A stretch of DNA of 64,000 nucleotides from Nocardioidaceae bacterium (lineage in GTDB: Bacteria > Actinomycetota > Actinomycetes > Propionibacteriales > Nocardioidaceae). This document shows, one piece after another, positions 8,584 to 16,846 of the stretch. A program made the translations under genes and the position numbers. How positions within the stretch are numbered: position 1 is the stretch's first letter; every line of letters begins with the position of its first letter. Below the pieces are notes generated by a model. The model was not told the origin of the DNA. It saw only the letters and a program-made list of their open reading frames with translations, and did not search any database. The DNA lies in NCBI GenBank assembly GCA_017744365.1, contig JAGIBL010000002.1, forward strand, positions 992,001-1,056,000, read 5' to 3'.

Positions 8584-9225
8584 CTAGCGCCCCTGCGTGG
8601 TGCACAGGCAGACCTTGTTGCCCTCGGGATCGGCGAGCACCCAGAACCGCGGTGCGGCCTCCTCGGAGACCAGCGAACCGCCGGCCGCGACGGCCGCGTC
8701 GATGCGCGGCCGCACCTGCGCGGGCTCGACCCAGACGTCGGGGTGCCAGCGCTGCCGGGGCTCCTCGCTGCCGGACTTCTGGAACCAGACCAGCGGCACG
8801 GCGCCGTACGGGTCCACGACGTCGTCACCGGCCTGCTTGCCGGCCAGCACCGCGGCCCAGAACGGCGCCACCGCGCTTGCGTCCGGGCTGTCCAGCCCGA
8901 GCTCGACCCGGGAGACCGACGCGCTGTCGGTGCTCACCCCGGCCGCGGCGGCGATGTCGCTGATCCGGTGCGCCAGCCGCAGGTCGCGCTCGGTGACCCC
9001 GCCGGTGTCGTGACTGGTCAGCAGCACGTCGACCCGGCCCCAGCGCAGGTCCAGGTCGGGGTGGTGGTTCATCTCCTCGGCGGCCTCGCCGATCGCGTTG
9101 ACGACCTGCAGCGCGGCCGCGAAGTCCTTGGTCTTGATCCTGGTCTGCAGCGCGTCGGCGAGGTGGGCCCAGCCGGTCAGCCCGGCCTCGGCGATCTGCT
9201 GCCCGGTCAGCTTCTCGGTGCTCAT
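8584..9225 (-). CDS. 4a-hydroxytetrahydrobiopterin dehydratase-like / VOC fusion protein
   Basis: A 213-residue two-domain protein. Residues 1-100 match pterin-4a-carbinolamine dehydratase, with EEMNHHPDLDLRW and the downstream TSHDTGGVTERDLRLA segment that complete the family's active-site pattern. Residues 105-213 are a glyoxalase/VOC-like domain ending in LADPEGNKVCLC. This fusion recurs in actinobacteria. ATG 9225 was chosen because it begins the dehydratase domain; upstream codons add only a basic stretch. The pterin-recycling partner, an aromatic amino acid hydroxylase, is not in the window, so its substrate is unclear. Confidence 0.8.
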   Translation of the reverse strand: MSTEKLTGQQIAEAGLTGWAHLADALQTRIKTKDFAAALQVVNAIGEAAEEMNHHPDLDLRWGRVDVLLTSHDTGGVTERDLRLAHRISDIAAAAGVSTDSASVSRVELGLDSPDASAVAPFWAAVLAGKQAGDDVVDPYGAVPLVWFQKSGSEEPRQRWHPDVWVEPAQVRPRIDAAVAAGGSLVSEEAAPRFWVLADPEGNKVCLCTTQGR

Positions 9226-9347
9226 GCACCCCACTCTTGCTCGCGCCCGCACGCGCGTCGAGAAAAAGTTGGGGCAGGCTGTCGTATCGCCACCATGCTG
9301 CTCGTAGACCGGGTGACAGCAAGGACCACGAAACCCCAGGAGAAACC

Positions 9348-9923
9348 ATGCGCACCCTGATCGTCACCGAGTTCATCAGCCTCGACGGCATCGTCGACTC
9401 CCCCGGCGGCGGCGAGCACCCGCGTGCCGGCTGGACGTTCAAGGACGTCGACTTCGTCGAGGAGGCCTACGAGCTCAAGGGCCGCGAGCAGACCGAGGCC
9501 GCCGCGATGCTGATCGGCCGGCAGAGCTACGAGGAGTTCGCGCCCGTGTGGCCGACGATGACCGAGGAGTTCCCGCAGTACAACGCGATGCCGAAGTACG
9601 TCGTCTCCACCACCCTCGACGCCGACGAGGTCGCGAACGGCCCGTGGGAGAACTGCCACGTGCTGCGCTCGCTCGACGAGGTCGCCGAGCTGAAGAAGGG
9701 CGAGGGCGGGCCGATCATCGTGCACGCCAGCGCGAACCTGGCCCAGGGCCTCGCCGCGGCCGGGCTCGTCGACCAGTACAACCTGCTGGTCTTCCCGGTC
9801 GTCCTCGGCGGCGGCAAGCGGCTCTTCGCCGCCGACGGAGGCGAGTTCGCCAAGCTGCGCCTGGTCGAGCACGACACCTACAGCAACGGCATCCAGAAGG
9901 CCGTGTACTCCGTCGAGGGCTGA
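9348..9923 (+). CDS. Dihydrofolate reductase family protein
   Basis: A 191-residue RibD C-terminal/DHFR-fold protein. It has the N-terminal SLDGIVDSPGG motif, IGRQSYEEF (nucleotide-binding region), KYVVSTTL and the C-terminal FPVVLGGGKRLF pattern typical of this family. Members are NADPH-dependent reductases, mostly without known substrate. AGGAG at 9338-9342 precedes the ATG. The stop overlaps the next gene's ATG by one base, so the two are probably co-transcribed. Confidence 0.85.
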   Translation: MRTLIVTEFISLDGIVDSPGGGEHPRAGWTFKDVDFVEEAYELKGREQTEAAAMLIGRQSYEEFAPVWPTMTEEFPQYNAMPKYVVSTTLDADEVANGPWENCHVLRSLDEVAELKKGEGGPIIVHASANLAQGLAAAGLVDQYNLLVFPVVLGGGKRLFAADGGEFAKLRLVEHDTYSNGIQKAVYSVEG

Positions 9924-11023
9924 TGCACCGGCTCACCCGGGACGACGCCCGGCGGATCGCGGTCCAGGCCCAGCTCCTGACCGCGGTCCGCCCGGCCGGC
10001 CTGCTCGACGTCGTCCGGCAGCTGACGCTGCTGCAGGTCGAGCCGACCGCCGCCGTCGCGCCCAGTGCCGAGGTGGTCGCCTGGAGCCGCCTCGGCCCAG
10101 CGTTCCGAGCACGCGAGCTGGACGAGGCGGTGGCCGCCGGCACCCTGGTCGAGCTGTTCTCGATGCTGCGCCCGGCCGAGGACATCGCCCTGTACCGCGC
10201 GGAGATGGCGGCCTGGCCCGGGCCGGAGCCGCGGGCCTGGGAGCGCCGGATCGCGGGCTGGCTGGAGGCCAACGACGGCTGCCGCCGGGAGATCCTCACC
10301 AAGCTGTACGACGAGGGTCCGCTGCCGCGCTCGGAGCTGCCCGACACCACCGAGGTCCCGTGGGAGTCCTCGGGGTGGAACAACGACCGCAGCCTGCGGA
10401 TGCTGCTCGAGCGCCTGTCGGTCCGCGGCGAGATCGCGGTCGCCGGCCACGAGGGGCGCGAGAAGCTCTGGGACCTGGCCGACCGGGTCTACCCCGACGA
10501 CCCGCCGGTCCCGCTGGCCGACGCCCTCCGGATCCGTGACGAGCGCCGGCTGCATGCCCTCGGGATCGCCCGGGCCAAGGCCGCCGAAGCGCCCAGCGAG
10601 CCCAACCACGTGGGCGAGGCGGGCGAGCCGGCGACCGTCGAGGGCGTGCGCGGGACCTGGCGGGTGGACCCGGCCTCCCTGGACGGCGCCGCGGAGCCGC
10701 GCACCGCCCTGCTCTCCCCGCTGGACCGCCTGGTCTTCGACCGCAAGCGGATGGCCGAGCTCTTCGAGTTCGACTACCAGCTGGAGATGTACAAGCCGGC
10801 CGCGAAGCGGCGCTGGGGCTACTGGGCTCTGCCGGTGCTCTCCGGTGACCGGCTGATCGGCAAGGTCGATGCCACCGCGGAGCGCGACCGGGGCGTGCTC
10901 GCTGTCACCGCGCTGCACGAGGACGGCGGCTGGACCCGCGGGCAGCGCGCGGCCGTGGACGCCGAGATCGAGTCGCTGGCGTCGTGGCTCGGGCTCGTGG
11001 TCGAGCAGGATCGGGTTCACTGA
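9923..11023 (+). CDS. Winged-helix DNA glycosylase-like protein (YcaQ/AlkX, HTH_42 family)
   Basis: A 366-residue protein of the YcaQ-like family, of which Escherichia coli YcaQ/AlkX unhooks DNA interstrand crosslinks. Visible family features are the N-terminal LTRDDARRIAVQAQLL segment, SPLDRLVFDRKRM, and KRRWGYWALPVL followed by GKVDATAERD in the C-terminal domain. Streptomyces relatives confer self-resistance to DNA-alkylating antibiotics, but no such cluster is here, so a general repair role is inferred. ATG overlaps the preceding TGA (TGATG). Confidence 0.72.
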   Translation: MHRLTRDDARRIAVQAQLLTAVRPAGLLDVVRQLTLLQVEPTAAVAPSAEVVAWSRLGPAFRARELDEAVAAGTLVELFSMLRPAEDIALYRAEMAAWPGPEPRAWERRIAGWLEANDGCRREILTKLYDEGPLPRSELPDTTEVPWESSGWNNDRSLRMLLERLSVRGEIAVAGHEGREKLWDLADRVYPDDPPVPLADALRIRDERRLHALGIARAKAAEAPSEPNHVGEAGEPATVEGVRGTWRVDPASLDGAAEPRTALLSPLDRLVFDRKRMAELFEFDYQLEMYKPAAKRRWGYWALPVLSGDRLIGKVDATAERDRGVLAVTALHEDGGWTRGQRAAVDAEIESLASWLGLVVEQDRVH

Positions 11024-11027
11024 GCAC

Positions 11028-12071
11028 GTGCAGCTGATCTCCCCCGCCAAGGCCCGCGTCGGCGACAAGGTCGCCGTGCTCTCCCCCTCCTTCGCCGCGC
11101 CGGCGGTCGCCCCCGCGATCCACGAGCAGGCGCTCGCCCGGCTCACCGAGGTCACCGGCCTGGTCCCGGTCGAGTACCCGACCACCCGGCGGCTCGACGC
11201 CACCGCCGAGGACCGGGCGGCCGACCTCAACGCCGCCTTCGCCGACCCGGAGATCCGTGCGGTGCTCGCGACCATCGGGGGCGAGGACCAGATCACCGTG
11301 GTCCCGCACCTGGATGCCGCGCTGGTGCGCGCCGACCCGAAGCCGTTCCTCGGCTACAGCGACAACACCAACCTGCTCAACTGGCTCTGGACCAACGGCG
11401 TCGCGGCGTTCTACGGCGGCTCGACCCAGGTGCACCTGGGGCCCGGCCCGGCCGTCGACCCGGTGCACCTGGCCTCGCTGCGGGCGGCACTGCTCAGCGG
11501 CGGGCGCCTCGAGGTGGTCGAGCCCGGGGAGTCCGAGGACGTCGGGAAGGAGTGGAACGACCCGGCCGCGCTGACGTCGTACGGGGACCGCGAGGCGACC
11601 GAGCCGTGGACCTGGGCCGGCCCCGCGCGCGTGGTCACCGGACGGACCTGGGGCGGCTGCATCGAGGTGCTCCAGTGGGCGCTGACCGCGGGCCGGTTCC
11701 CCGCCGACCCGCGCGTGCTCGCCGGCGGCGTGCTGCTGGTGGAGAGCTCGGAGGAGCTGATCCCCGCGCGCGAGTTCGCCTGGATCCTGCGCTCCCTCGG
11801 CGAGCGCGGCGTGCTCGCCGCGGTGGACGCCGTCCTGGTCGCCCGGCCGCCGACCTCGGACTTCACCGTCCGGCCCAGCGCCGAGGAGCGGGCGGCCAAG
11901 CGGGCCGAGCAGCGCGACGTCGCGATCGCGACCGTGCAGCGGTACCACCCCGGTGCGGTGGTGGTGGTCGGTGTCCCGTTCGGGCACACCCGGCCGCAGT
12001 GGATCCTCCCGTACGGCGGCCAGATGACCGTCGACAACGAGACCCAGCGTCTCTGGGCGGACTACGCCTGA
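11028..12071 (+). CDS. S66 family peptidase (LD-carboxypeptidase/MccF-like)
   Basis: A 347-residue S66 serine peptidase. LD-carboxypeptidases trim the peptidoglycan tetrapeptide in recycling, while MccF relatives detoxify microcin C-type nucleotide peptides. The triad is visible: Ser111 in GYSDNT, Glu in LLVESSEEL, and His in FGHTRPQ. The length and the inserted segment after residue 180 are closer to MccF than to short LdcA, so immunity or detoxification is possible. The start is GTG 11028, four bases after the preceding stop. Confidence 0.8.
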   Translation: MQLISPAKARVGDKVAVLSPSFAAPAVAPAIHEQALARLTEVTGLVPVEYPTTRRLDATAEDRAADLNAAFADPEIRAVLATIGGEDQITVVPHLDAALVRADPKPFLGYSDNTNLLNWLWTNGVAAFYGGSTQVHLGPGPAVDPVHLASLRAALLSGGRLEVVEPGESEDVGKEWNDPAALTSYGDREATEPWTWAGPARVVTGRTWGGCIEVLQWALTAGRFPADPRVLAGGVLLVESSEELIPAREFAWILRSLGERGVLAAVDAVLVARPPTSDFTVRPSAEERAAKRAEQRDVAIATVQRYHPGAVVVVGVPFGHTRPQWILPYGGQMTVDNETQRLWADYA

Positions 12072-12082
12072 CCCCTACTCAT

Positions 12083-12616
12083 TCACTCGTTCACCAGCAC
12101 GGGGACGCCGACGGCTGCCGAGGCCGCCTGACCGCGGAACTTCGCGGGCACCGCGATCCGGAAGCTCTCCTGCTCGCTGGGCGGACCGGCGTCGGCGTGG
12201 GTGTCCTCGTCGAGGTGGTGGGTGAACCGGGCGTCGCCGAGGAAGGTCCCCCCGGCGTCGTAGAACCCGGCCAGGACCTGCAGCTCGAGCACGTCGCTGA
12301 CGTCGCTGGTGATCGTCATCGTCCCGGTCACCGCGGTGCCGTCGAAGCGCAGGCCGGTCAGCTTGAACCGGTCGTCGAAGGGCCCCGGCAGCAGGGTCAC
12401 CTTGCGCGCGTCGGGAGCGGCGGACTGGATGCCCTGCAGCGAGGGCTCCCCGGTGGCCGGGGTCAGCCCGGGCAGGTCGGTCTTCACCACGCCGGTCGGG
12501 TGCGGCCGCGGGGCGGTGTCGCGGGTGGCCGGGTCGTCGTCCTTCAGCACCCAGACCAGGACGCCACCGAGGACGGCGGCGACGAGGCAGACGGCCACGA
12601 GCAGACGGCGGTTCAT
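12083..12616 (-). CDS. Membrane-anchored or secreted protein of unknown function
   Basis: 177 residues with one N-terminal hydrophobic helix (about 4-24) and a short acidic linker (KDDDPATRD); the remainder is probably extracytoplasmic and beta-rich. No lipobox cysteine follows the helix, so it is an anchored or cleaved protein rather than a lipoprotein. No domain was recognised. It lies downstream of the alkaline phosphatase gene on the same strand, separated by a hairpin, so co-transcription is uncertain. Confidence 0.6.
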   Translation of the reverse strand: MNRRLLVAVCLVAAVLGGVLVWVLKDDDPATRDTAPRPHPTGVVKTDLPGLTPATGEPSLQGIQSAAPDARKVTLLPGPFDDRFKLTGLRFDGTAVTGTMTITSDVSDVLELQVLAGFYDAGGTFLGDARFTHHLDEDTHADAGPPSEQESFRIAVPAKFRGQAASAAVGVPVLVNE

Positions 12617-12651
12617 GCGATGTCCTTCACGTGCAGGTCGTTCACGAGCAG

Positions 12652-12684
12652 GGGCGGCCCGGGCCGTGCCGGCCCGGACCGCCC
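12652..12684 (-). terminator. GC-rich hairpin downstream of the alkaline phosphatase gene
   Basis: GGGCGG (12652-12657) pairs with CCGCCC (12679-12684), and an inner 8-bp CCGGGCCG/CGGCCCGG stem closes a very short loop, with one unpaired C/A position. It lies between the phosphatase stop and the next gene on the same strand. No T-run. Confidence 0.55.
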
Positions 12685-12703
12685 TGAGTATGGCCGGTCC
12701 TGC

Positions 12704-14203
12704 TCAGCCGGTGACGCGCAGCGCCGCGCCGACGATGTCGAAGAGGTCCGTGTTGTCGATGCTGTCGTCCAGCACCTCGGAGCGCGGGCCGTAGGCGAAG
12801 ACCGGGACGTCCGCGCCGGTGTGGTTGCCGGACAGATAGGTCAGCCACAGGCTCGCGGCGGTGTCGCCGTCCTGCACGCCGGCCGGGTCGTCCGGCGTCC
12901 GGAACGTCGCGGGTGCGAAGTTCTTCGGGTCGGCGGCACCCGCGCCGTTGACCGGGCCGGTCGAGCGCAGCGGGTCCTTGACGTTGCCGCTGGTGCGGGA
13001 CGGGCTCGAGCTGTTCGCCGTGTTGCCGGAGTCGACGTTGGTCGGCGGGGCCGCGGCCTCGGCGTTGGTGAAGGTGCCCTTCTCGATGATGTTGAAGCCG
13101 GCGCACTCGTGGTCGGCGGTGACGATGACCAGGGTGTGGCCGTCGGCCTTGGCGAAGTCGAGCGCGACCTTGACCGCGTCGTCGAACGCCTTGGTCTCCT
13201 CGAGCGTCTGCGCGGCGTCGTTCGCGTGCGAGCGCTTGTCGATCAGCGCGCCCTCGACCTGCAGGTAGAAGCCCTTGCCGGCCTTCTTGCTGCCGTCCAG
13301 CAGCGAGATCGCCTTGCGGGTCATGTCCGCGACCGTCGGCTCCTGGGCCTGCACCGACGCGGGGTTCTCCCGCTTGAACTTCTCGATGGTCAGGTTGCCC
13401 TTGTTGAACAGGCCGAAGACCTTCGCGCCGCTCGCCCCGGCCAGGTCGGTCTTGGTGGCCGGCGTCTGGCTGGCCGGCGAGCCGAGGACCTGGTAGCCCT
13501 GGTCGGTCAGCGCGGTCTCGTCGGCCGCGTCGAACCGGGACAGGCCACCGCCGAGGATGACGTCGGCGGTGCCGTTGCGGGCGATCTGCTCGGCGATCGG
13601 GGTGACCCGGAGGTCCGAGGTCGGCAGCGCCGCGCCGGTGATCGCGGTGTCCTGGCAGGAACCGGCCGAGTACGTCGGGCCCTGGCAGCCGCGGGCGAGC
13701 GCGTGGCTCATCTGGCCGGCCGGGGTGGCGTCGGTGATCTCCGCGGTGGAGACGTTGCCGGTGCGGTAGCCGGCCTGGTGCGCCAGCTCCATCATCGTCG
13801 GCACCAGGCCGCCCTTGCCGTCGACGCCGAGCGCGGCGTTGTAGGTCTTCACGCCCGAGGACCAGGCGGTGGCCGCCGAGGCGGAGTCGGTGACGTAGTT
13901 CGGCTTGAAGTCGGCCTCGCCGGGCTGGCCGGAGTTCTTCTCGATCGAGTACGTGGAGACCTGGCCGACCACCGGCATCGTCTCCATGGTCAGCTTGCCG
14001 TGGGCGCCGTAGTAGCGCTCCCGGGCCGCGGTCACGTGGGTGCGGCCCATGCCGTCGCCGAGCAGGTAGATCACGTTCTTGATCCGCGCGTCGTCGCTGC
14101 TGGCTCCGGCCGAGCCCGCGGTCGCCACCGCGGTCGCGCCGGCTCCGGTGGCGCCGGCGAGAAGGGCAAGCGCCGCGGCGGCGGCGCGGTTGCGAGGTCG
14201 CAT
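12704..14203 (-). CDS. Alkaline phosphatase (PhoA family), secreted
   Basis: A 499-residue phosphomonoesterase that releases phosphate from extracellular phosphoesters. The Ala-rich signal peptide ends near residue 34 (GSAGASS). Metal ligand Asp50 lies in YLLGDGMG, and the phosphorylated nucleophile Ser107 in VTDSASAATAW. Further ligands are in FYLQVEGALID, VIVTADHECAGF (Asp-His pair) and the late NHTGADVPVFAYGP. All are present and the length is normal. Such genes are usually induced by phosphate starvation through PhoP; I could not identify a convincing PHO box in the 178-bp divergent promoter region. Confidence 0.9.
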   Translation of the reverse strand: MRPRNRAAAAALALLAGATGAGATAVATAGSAGASSDDARIKNVIYLLGDGMGRTHVTAARERYYGAHGKLTMETMPVVGQVSTYSIEKNSGQPGEADFKPNYVTDSASAATAWSSGVKTYNAALGVDGKGGLVPTMMELAHQAGYRTGNVSTAEITDATPAGQMSHALARGCQGPTYSAGSCQDTAITGAALPTSDLRVTPIAEQIARNGTADVILGGGLSRFDAADETALTDQGYQVLGSPASQTPATKTDLAGASGAKVFGLFNKGNLTIEKFKRENPASVQAQEPTVADMTRKAISLLDGSKKAGKGFYLQVEGALIDKRSHANDAAQTLEETKAFDDAVKVALDFAKADGHTLVIVTADHECAGFNIIEKGTFTNAEAAAPPTNVDSGNTANSSSPSRTSGNVKDPLRSTGPVNGAGAADPKNFAPATFRTPDDPAGVQDGDTAASLWLTYLSGNHTGADVPVFAYGPRSEVLDDSIDNTDLFDIVGAALRVTG

Positions 14204-14381
14204 GCTGTCTGTCTCCCAAGAGTCACGTACGCCGGTGATCGGCGTCTCCGCGGCGCACGCTAGGCAGGGTCCCGGTACGTCGGGCCAGCCACCGGTGTCC
14301 GCCCGGCGACGATCAGGTGAACGGGACCGGGCTCAGGGCCGTGTCTCAGGGAGTCCACTCCCCCACGGAAGGAACCAGCTC

Positions 14382-14960
14382 ATGCGTGCCTCTCACGTCG
14401 TCGCCTTCTCCCTGGCCGTCCCGCTGCTGGCCGCCGCCCCCGCCGCCGCCGTCATGGGCGGCACCCGGAGCTACTCGGCAGACCTGCACGCGATCAACCA
14501 CGGTGGAAGCGGCTCGGTGCAGCTGATGCAGCACGGCACCACCCTGGAGGTCGACCTGCGGGCCTCCGGCCTCGACGACGGCATCCACATCGCGCACATC
14601 CACGGCATCAGGCAGGCCGAGTCCGAGTGCCCCGGCATGAACCGCGACGCCGACCACAACGGGCTCATCGACATCCTCGAGGGCCTGCCGGACTACGGGC
14701 CAGTGCTGCGAACCCTGTCCAACGGGCTCAACGACCGCGGCACCTCGCTCGCCTACACCCGCACCTTCAAGCTGATCGACAACGGCGACGCGATCGCATC
14801 CCTGGGACGGCTCGACCAGTACGCGATCGTGGTGCACGGCGTCGACCTCAACGGTGACGGCCAGGCCAACAACCCCGACGTCCAGGGCGACGGCCCCGGC
14901 GACCCCGACGACAACGAGATCTCGATGCCGAGCCTGTGCGGGGTGATCGTCAGCCGGTGA
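14382..14960 (+). CDS. Secreted CHRD-like protein with EF-hand loop
   Basis: 192 residues with a signal peptide (1-24) and a beta-rich core containing DGIHIAHIHG, similar to CHRD/Cu-Zn-superoxide-dismutase-like domains. Residues 89-100 (DADHNGLIDILE) form a canonical EF-hand calcium loop with ligands at positions 1, 3, 5 and 12. A second Asp/Asn-rich stretch (VDLNGDGQANNPD) is near residue 157. A calcium-binding extracellular protein is the supported description; its function is unknown. GGAAGGA precedes the ATG at 14382. The 3' end overlaps the opposing reductase gene by 11 bp. Confidence 0.65.
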   Translation: MRASHVVAFSLAVPLLAAAPAAAVMGGTRSYSADLHAINHGGSGSVQLMQHGTTLEVDLRASGLDDGIHIAHIHGIRQAESECPGMNRDADHNGLIDILEGLPDYGPVLRTLSNGLNDRGTSLAYTRTFKLIDNGDAIASLGRLDQYAIVVHGVDLNGDGQANNPDVQGDGPGDPDDNEISMPSLCGVIVSR

Positions 14961-15585
14961 CCTTCCGGGTGAACGAGAGGTGCGTGACGCCGCTGGGCGA
15001 GGAGACCGCCTCGATGTCGTAGTCGTCCTCCAGGGCCTCCAGACCGTCCCAGAGCCGGACGCCGCGGCCGAGCACGATCGGCACCTGCACCAGGTGCAGC
15101 TGGTCGACGAGCCCGGCGGCGACGAAGTCGCGCACGACCGTGGGGCCGCCGCCGATCCGGACGTCCAGGTCGCCGGCGGCCTCCCGCGCGACGGCGAGCG
15201 CGTCGGCCGGGCGGGCGTCGAGGAAGTGGAAGGTGGTGCCGCCGTCCATCTCCAGCGGGGGCCGCGGGCGGTGGGTGAGCACGTACGTCGGGGTGTGGAA
15301 CGGCGGGGTCGGGCCCCACCAGCCGCGCCACTCCGGATCGTCCTGCCACCCCGGCGGCCCGAACTTGTTCGCGCCCATGATCTCGGCGCCGATGCCCTGG
15401 CTGTGCCGCTGGGCGAAGGCGTCGTCGACTCCCTCGCTCCCCGCCGGACCCCAGAAGCGGGTGCCGAACATCCACTCGTGGAGCCGCTCCCCGGCATGCC
15501 CGAACGGCGCCTCGAGCGACTGCGGCTCGCCGGTGGCGAAGCCGTCCAGGGAGATCGACAGGTTGTGGACCCGGGTCAGTGACAT
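14950..15585 (-). CDS. Dihydrofolate reductase family protein (RibD C-terminal-like)
   Basis: 211 residues with SLDGFATGE near the N-terminus, MGANKFGPP, VRIGGGPTVVRDF (nucleotide-binding) and PIVLGRGVRLWDGL, all characteristic of the RibD C-terminal/DHFR-like family of NADPH-dependent reductases. It is longer than the protein encoded at 9348-9923 and clearly distinct from it. Its 3' end overlaps the convergent CHRD-like gene. No specific substrate can be assigned. Confidence 0.83.
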   Translation of the reverse strand: MSLTRVHNLSISLDGFATGEPQSLEAPFGHAGERLHEWMFGTRFWGPAGSEGVDDAFAQRHSQGIGAEIMGANKFGPPGWQDDPEWRGWWGPTPPFHTPTYVLTHRPRPPLEMDGGTTFHFLDARPADALAVAREAAGDLDVRIGGGPTVVRDFVAAGLVDQLHLVQVPIVLGRGVRLWDGLEALEDDYDIEAVSSPSGVTHLSFTRKVTG

Positions 15586-15681
15586 CGCACGCTCCTCGCT
15601 CGCCGGCGCCCATCCTGGCCGAGGAGCACGCGCGAGGGAAAGCGGATTCGGGTCCCGTGCCGGGTCGCCCCGCCGTACGGG

Positions 15682-16116
15682 TCAGGACCTGAGCACGACC
15701 GGGTCCGGCGGAGCCGCCGTGCCGAGCTGGATGCGGGCGCCGTACTCGTCGCGGATCCCCCAGTGCTCGGCGAGCCGGTCGCCCTCGGTCCGGTAGATGT
15801 GGGCGGTGGCCATGGCGTAGGCACCCCCCTCGGCGCCCACGCCGTGCACCGCGTCCACGCCGGCCCCGTGCGCCACCGCGCGCAGCACCACGCGGTCCTC
15901 GGTCGAGAACACGTCCTCGACGTCGTACCGGACCTGCAGGACCTCGGTGACGAAGGTGAGGATCTGCCGGTAGCCGGCGGGGCCGGGTGGGAGCGGGAAC
16001 GGCGAGCCGTGGTCGACGAAGTCCGGGGTGACCAGGTCGTCGAGGCAGTCCAGGTCGCGGGCGTTGATGGCCTCGAAGACGCGCAGCGCGGCGGCCTGCG
16101 CGGGGTTCTCTGTCAT
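15682..16116 (-). CDS. SnoaL-like / NTF2-fold protein
   Basis: A 144-residue ester cyclase/SnoaL-type protein: VFEAINARDLDCLDDLVTPD at the N-terminus and FVDHGSPFPLPPGPAGYR form the usual alpha+beta barrel entrance, and AHIYRTEGDRLAEHWG is the closing strand motif. Such proteins are small-molecule cyclases, isomerases or binding proteins, often without known substrate. It is transcribed divergently from a TetR gene across a 66-bp gap containing a repeated palindromic site, so it is probably the regulator's target. Confidence 0.78.
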   Translation of the reverse strand: MTENPAQAAALRVFEAINARDLDCLDDLVTPDFVDHGSPFPLPPGPAGYRQILTFVTEVLQVRYDVEDVFSTEDRVVLRAVAHGAGVDAVHGVGAEGGAYAMATAHIYRTEGDRLAEHWGIRDEYGARIQLGTAAPPDPVVLRS

Positions 16117-16135
16117 GGCTAGACTCCCGAATGAG

Positions 16136-16167
16136 TGGAATGCAATTCCAGTGGAATGGCAATCTAG
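16136..16167. promoter_or_regulatory. Tandem TetR-type operator
   Basis: TGGAATGCAATTCCA (16136-16150) is a perfect inverted repeat with 6-bp arms. The next 16 bases (16152-16167) repeat the block with 12 of 16 identities. It sits between divergent starts at 16116 and 16183, the expected place for the adjacent TetR repressor. Confidence 0.65.
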
Positions 16168-16182
16168 TGAATCGGGGCCCCG

Positions 16183-16818
16183 GTGGCAAGGACCTACGAC
16201 AACTCCGCGCGCACGCAGCTGGCGGAGCGCACCCGCAGCGCGATCGTCGCGACCGCGCGCGACCTGCTGCTCGATGGCGGCTACCCGGCGATGACGGTCG
16301 CCTCCCTGGCCGCCGCCGCGGGGGTCAGTCCGCAGACCGTCTACAACTCCGTCGGGGGCAAGGCGGCGGTGGTCAAGGCCGTCTACGACCGGACGATGGC
16401 CGGTGACGACGACGAGGTGGCGATGAGCGAGCGCCCGGAGTTCCGCGCCATGTTCGAGGCAGCCGACCGGGCCGCCTTCGCGCGGGCGTACGCGGGGTGG
16501 GTCCGCGAGCGCTCCGAGCGGGTCGGCCCGCTGCTGGGCGCACTGCTGGCGCACGGCACCGACGCCGCGCTCGTCGACTTCGCCGCCACGATCGACCAGG
16601 AGCGGTACGTCGGCACCACGCACGCGATCGACGGGGTGCGCGACCGGCTCGGGCTCGCCCAGCGGCACGCCGGGAAGAAGGCCCGGCAACGGCTGGTCGA
16701 CGCGGTGTGGACGCTGAACGCGCCGGAGGGCTACGACCGGCTGGTACGCCGGCGCGGGTGGTCCCCGGCCGAGTACGAGGACTGGCTCGCCGGCCAGCTG
16801 GTCGCGCTGCTCGGCTGA
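16183..16818 (+). CDS. TetR family transcriptional regulator
   Basis: 211 residues with an N-terminal helix-turn-helix domain (TVASLAAAAGVSPQTVYNSVGGKAAVVKAVYD, about residues 38-69, matches the TetR recognition-helix pattern) and a variable ligand-binding C-terminal domain containing GHIDG-like acidic and Arg-rich helices. The start is GTG 16183. The adjoining palindromic site and divergent SnoaL-like gene indicate local autoregulation. Its ligand is unknown. Confidence 0.85.
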   Translation: MARTYDNSARTQLAERTRSAIVATARDLLLDGGYPAMTVASLAAAAGVSPQTVYNSVGGKAAVVKAVYDRTMAGDDDEVAMSERPEFRAMFEAADRAAFARAYAGWVRERSERVGPLLGALLAHGTDAALVDFAATIDQERYVGTTHAIDGVRDRLGLAQRHAGKKARQRLVDAVWTLNAPEGYDRLVRRRGWSPAEYEDWLAGQLVALLG

Positions 16819-16846
16819 CGCGGGCTGTTCGTGCCGGCCCGCCGGA

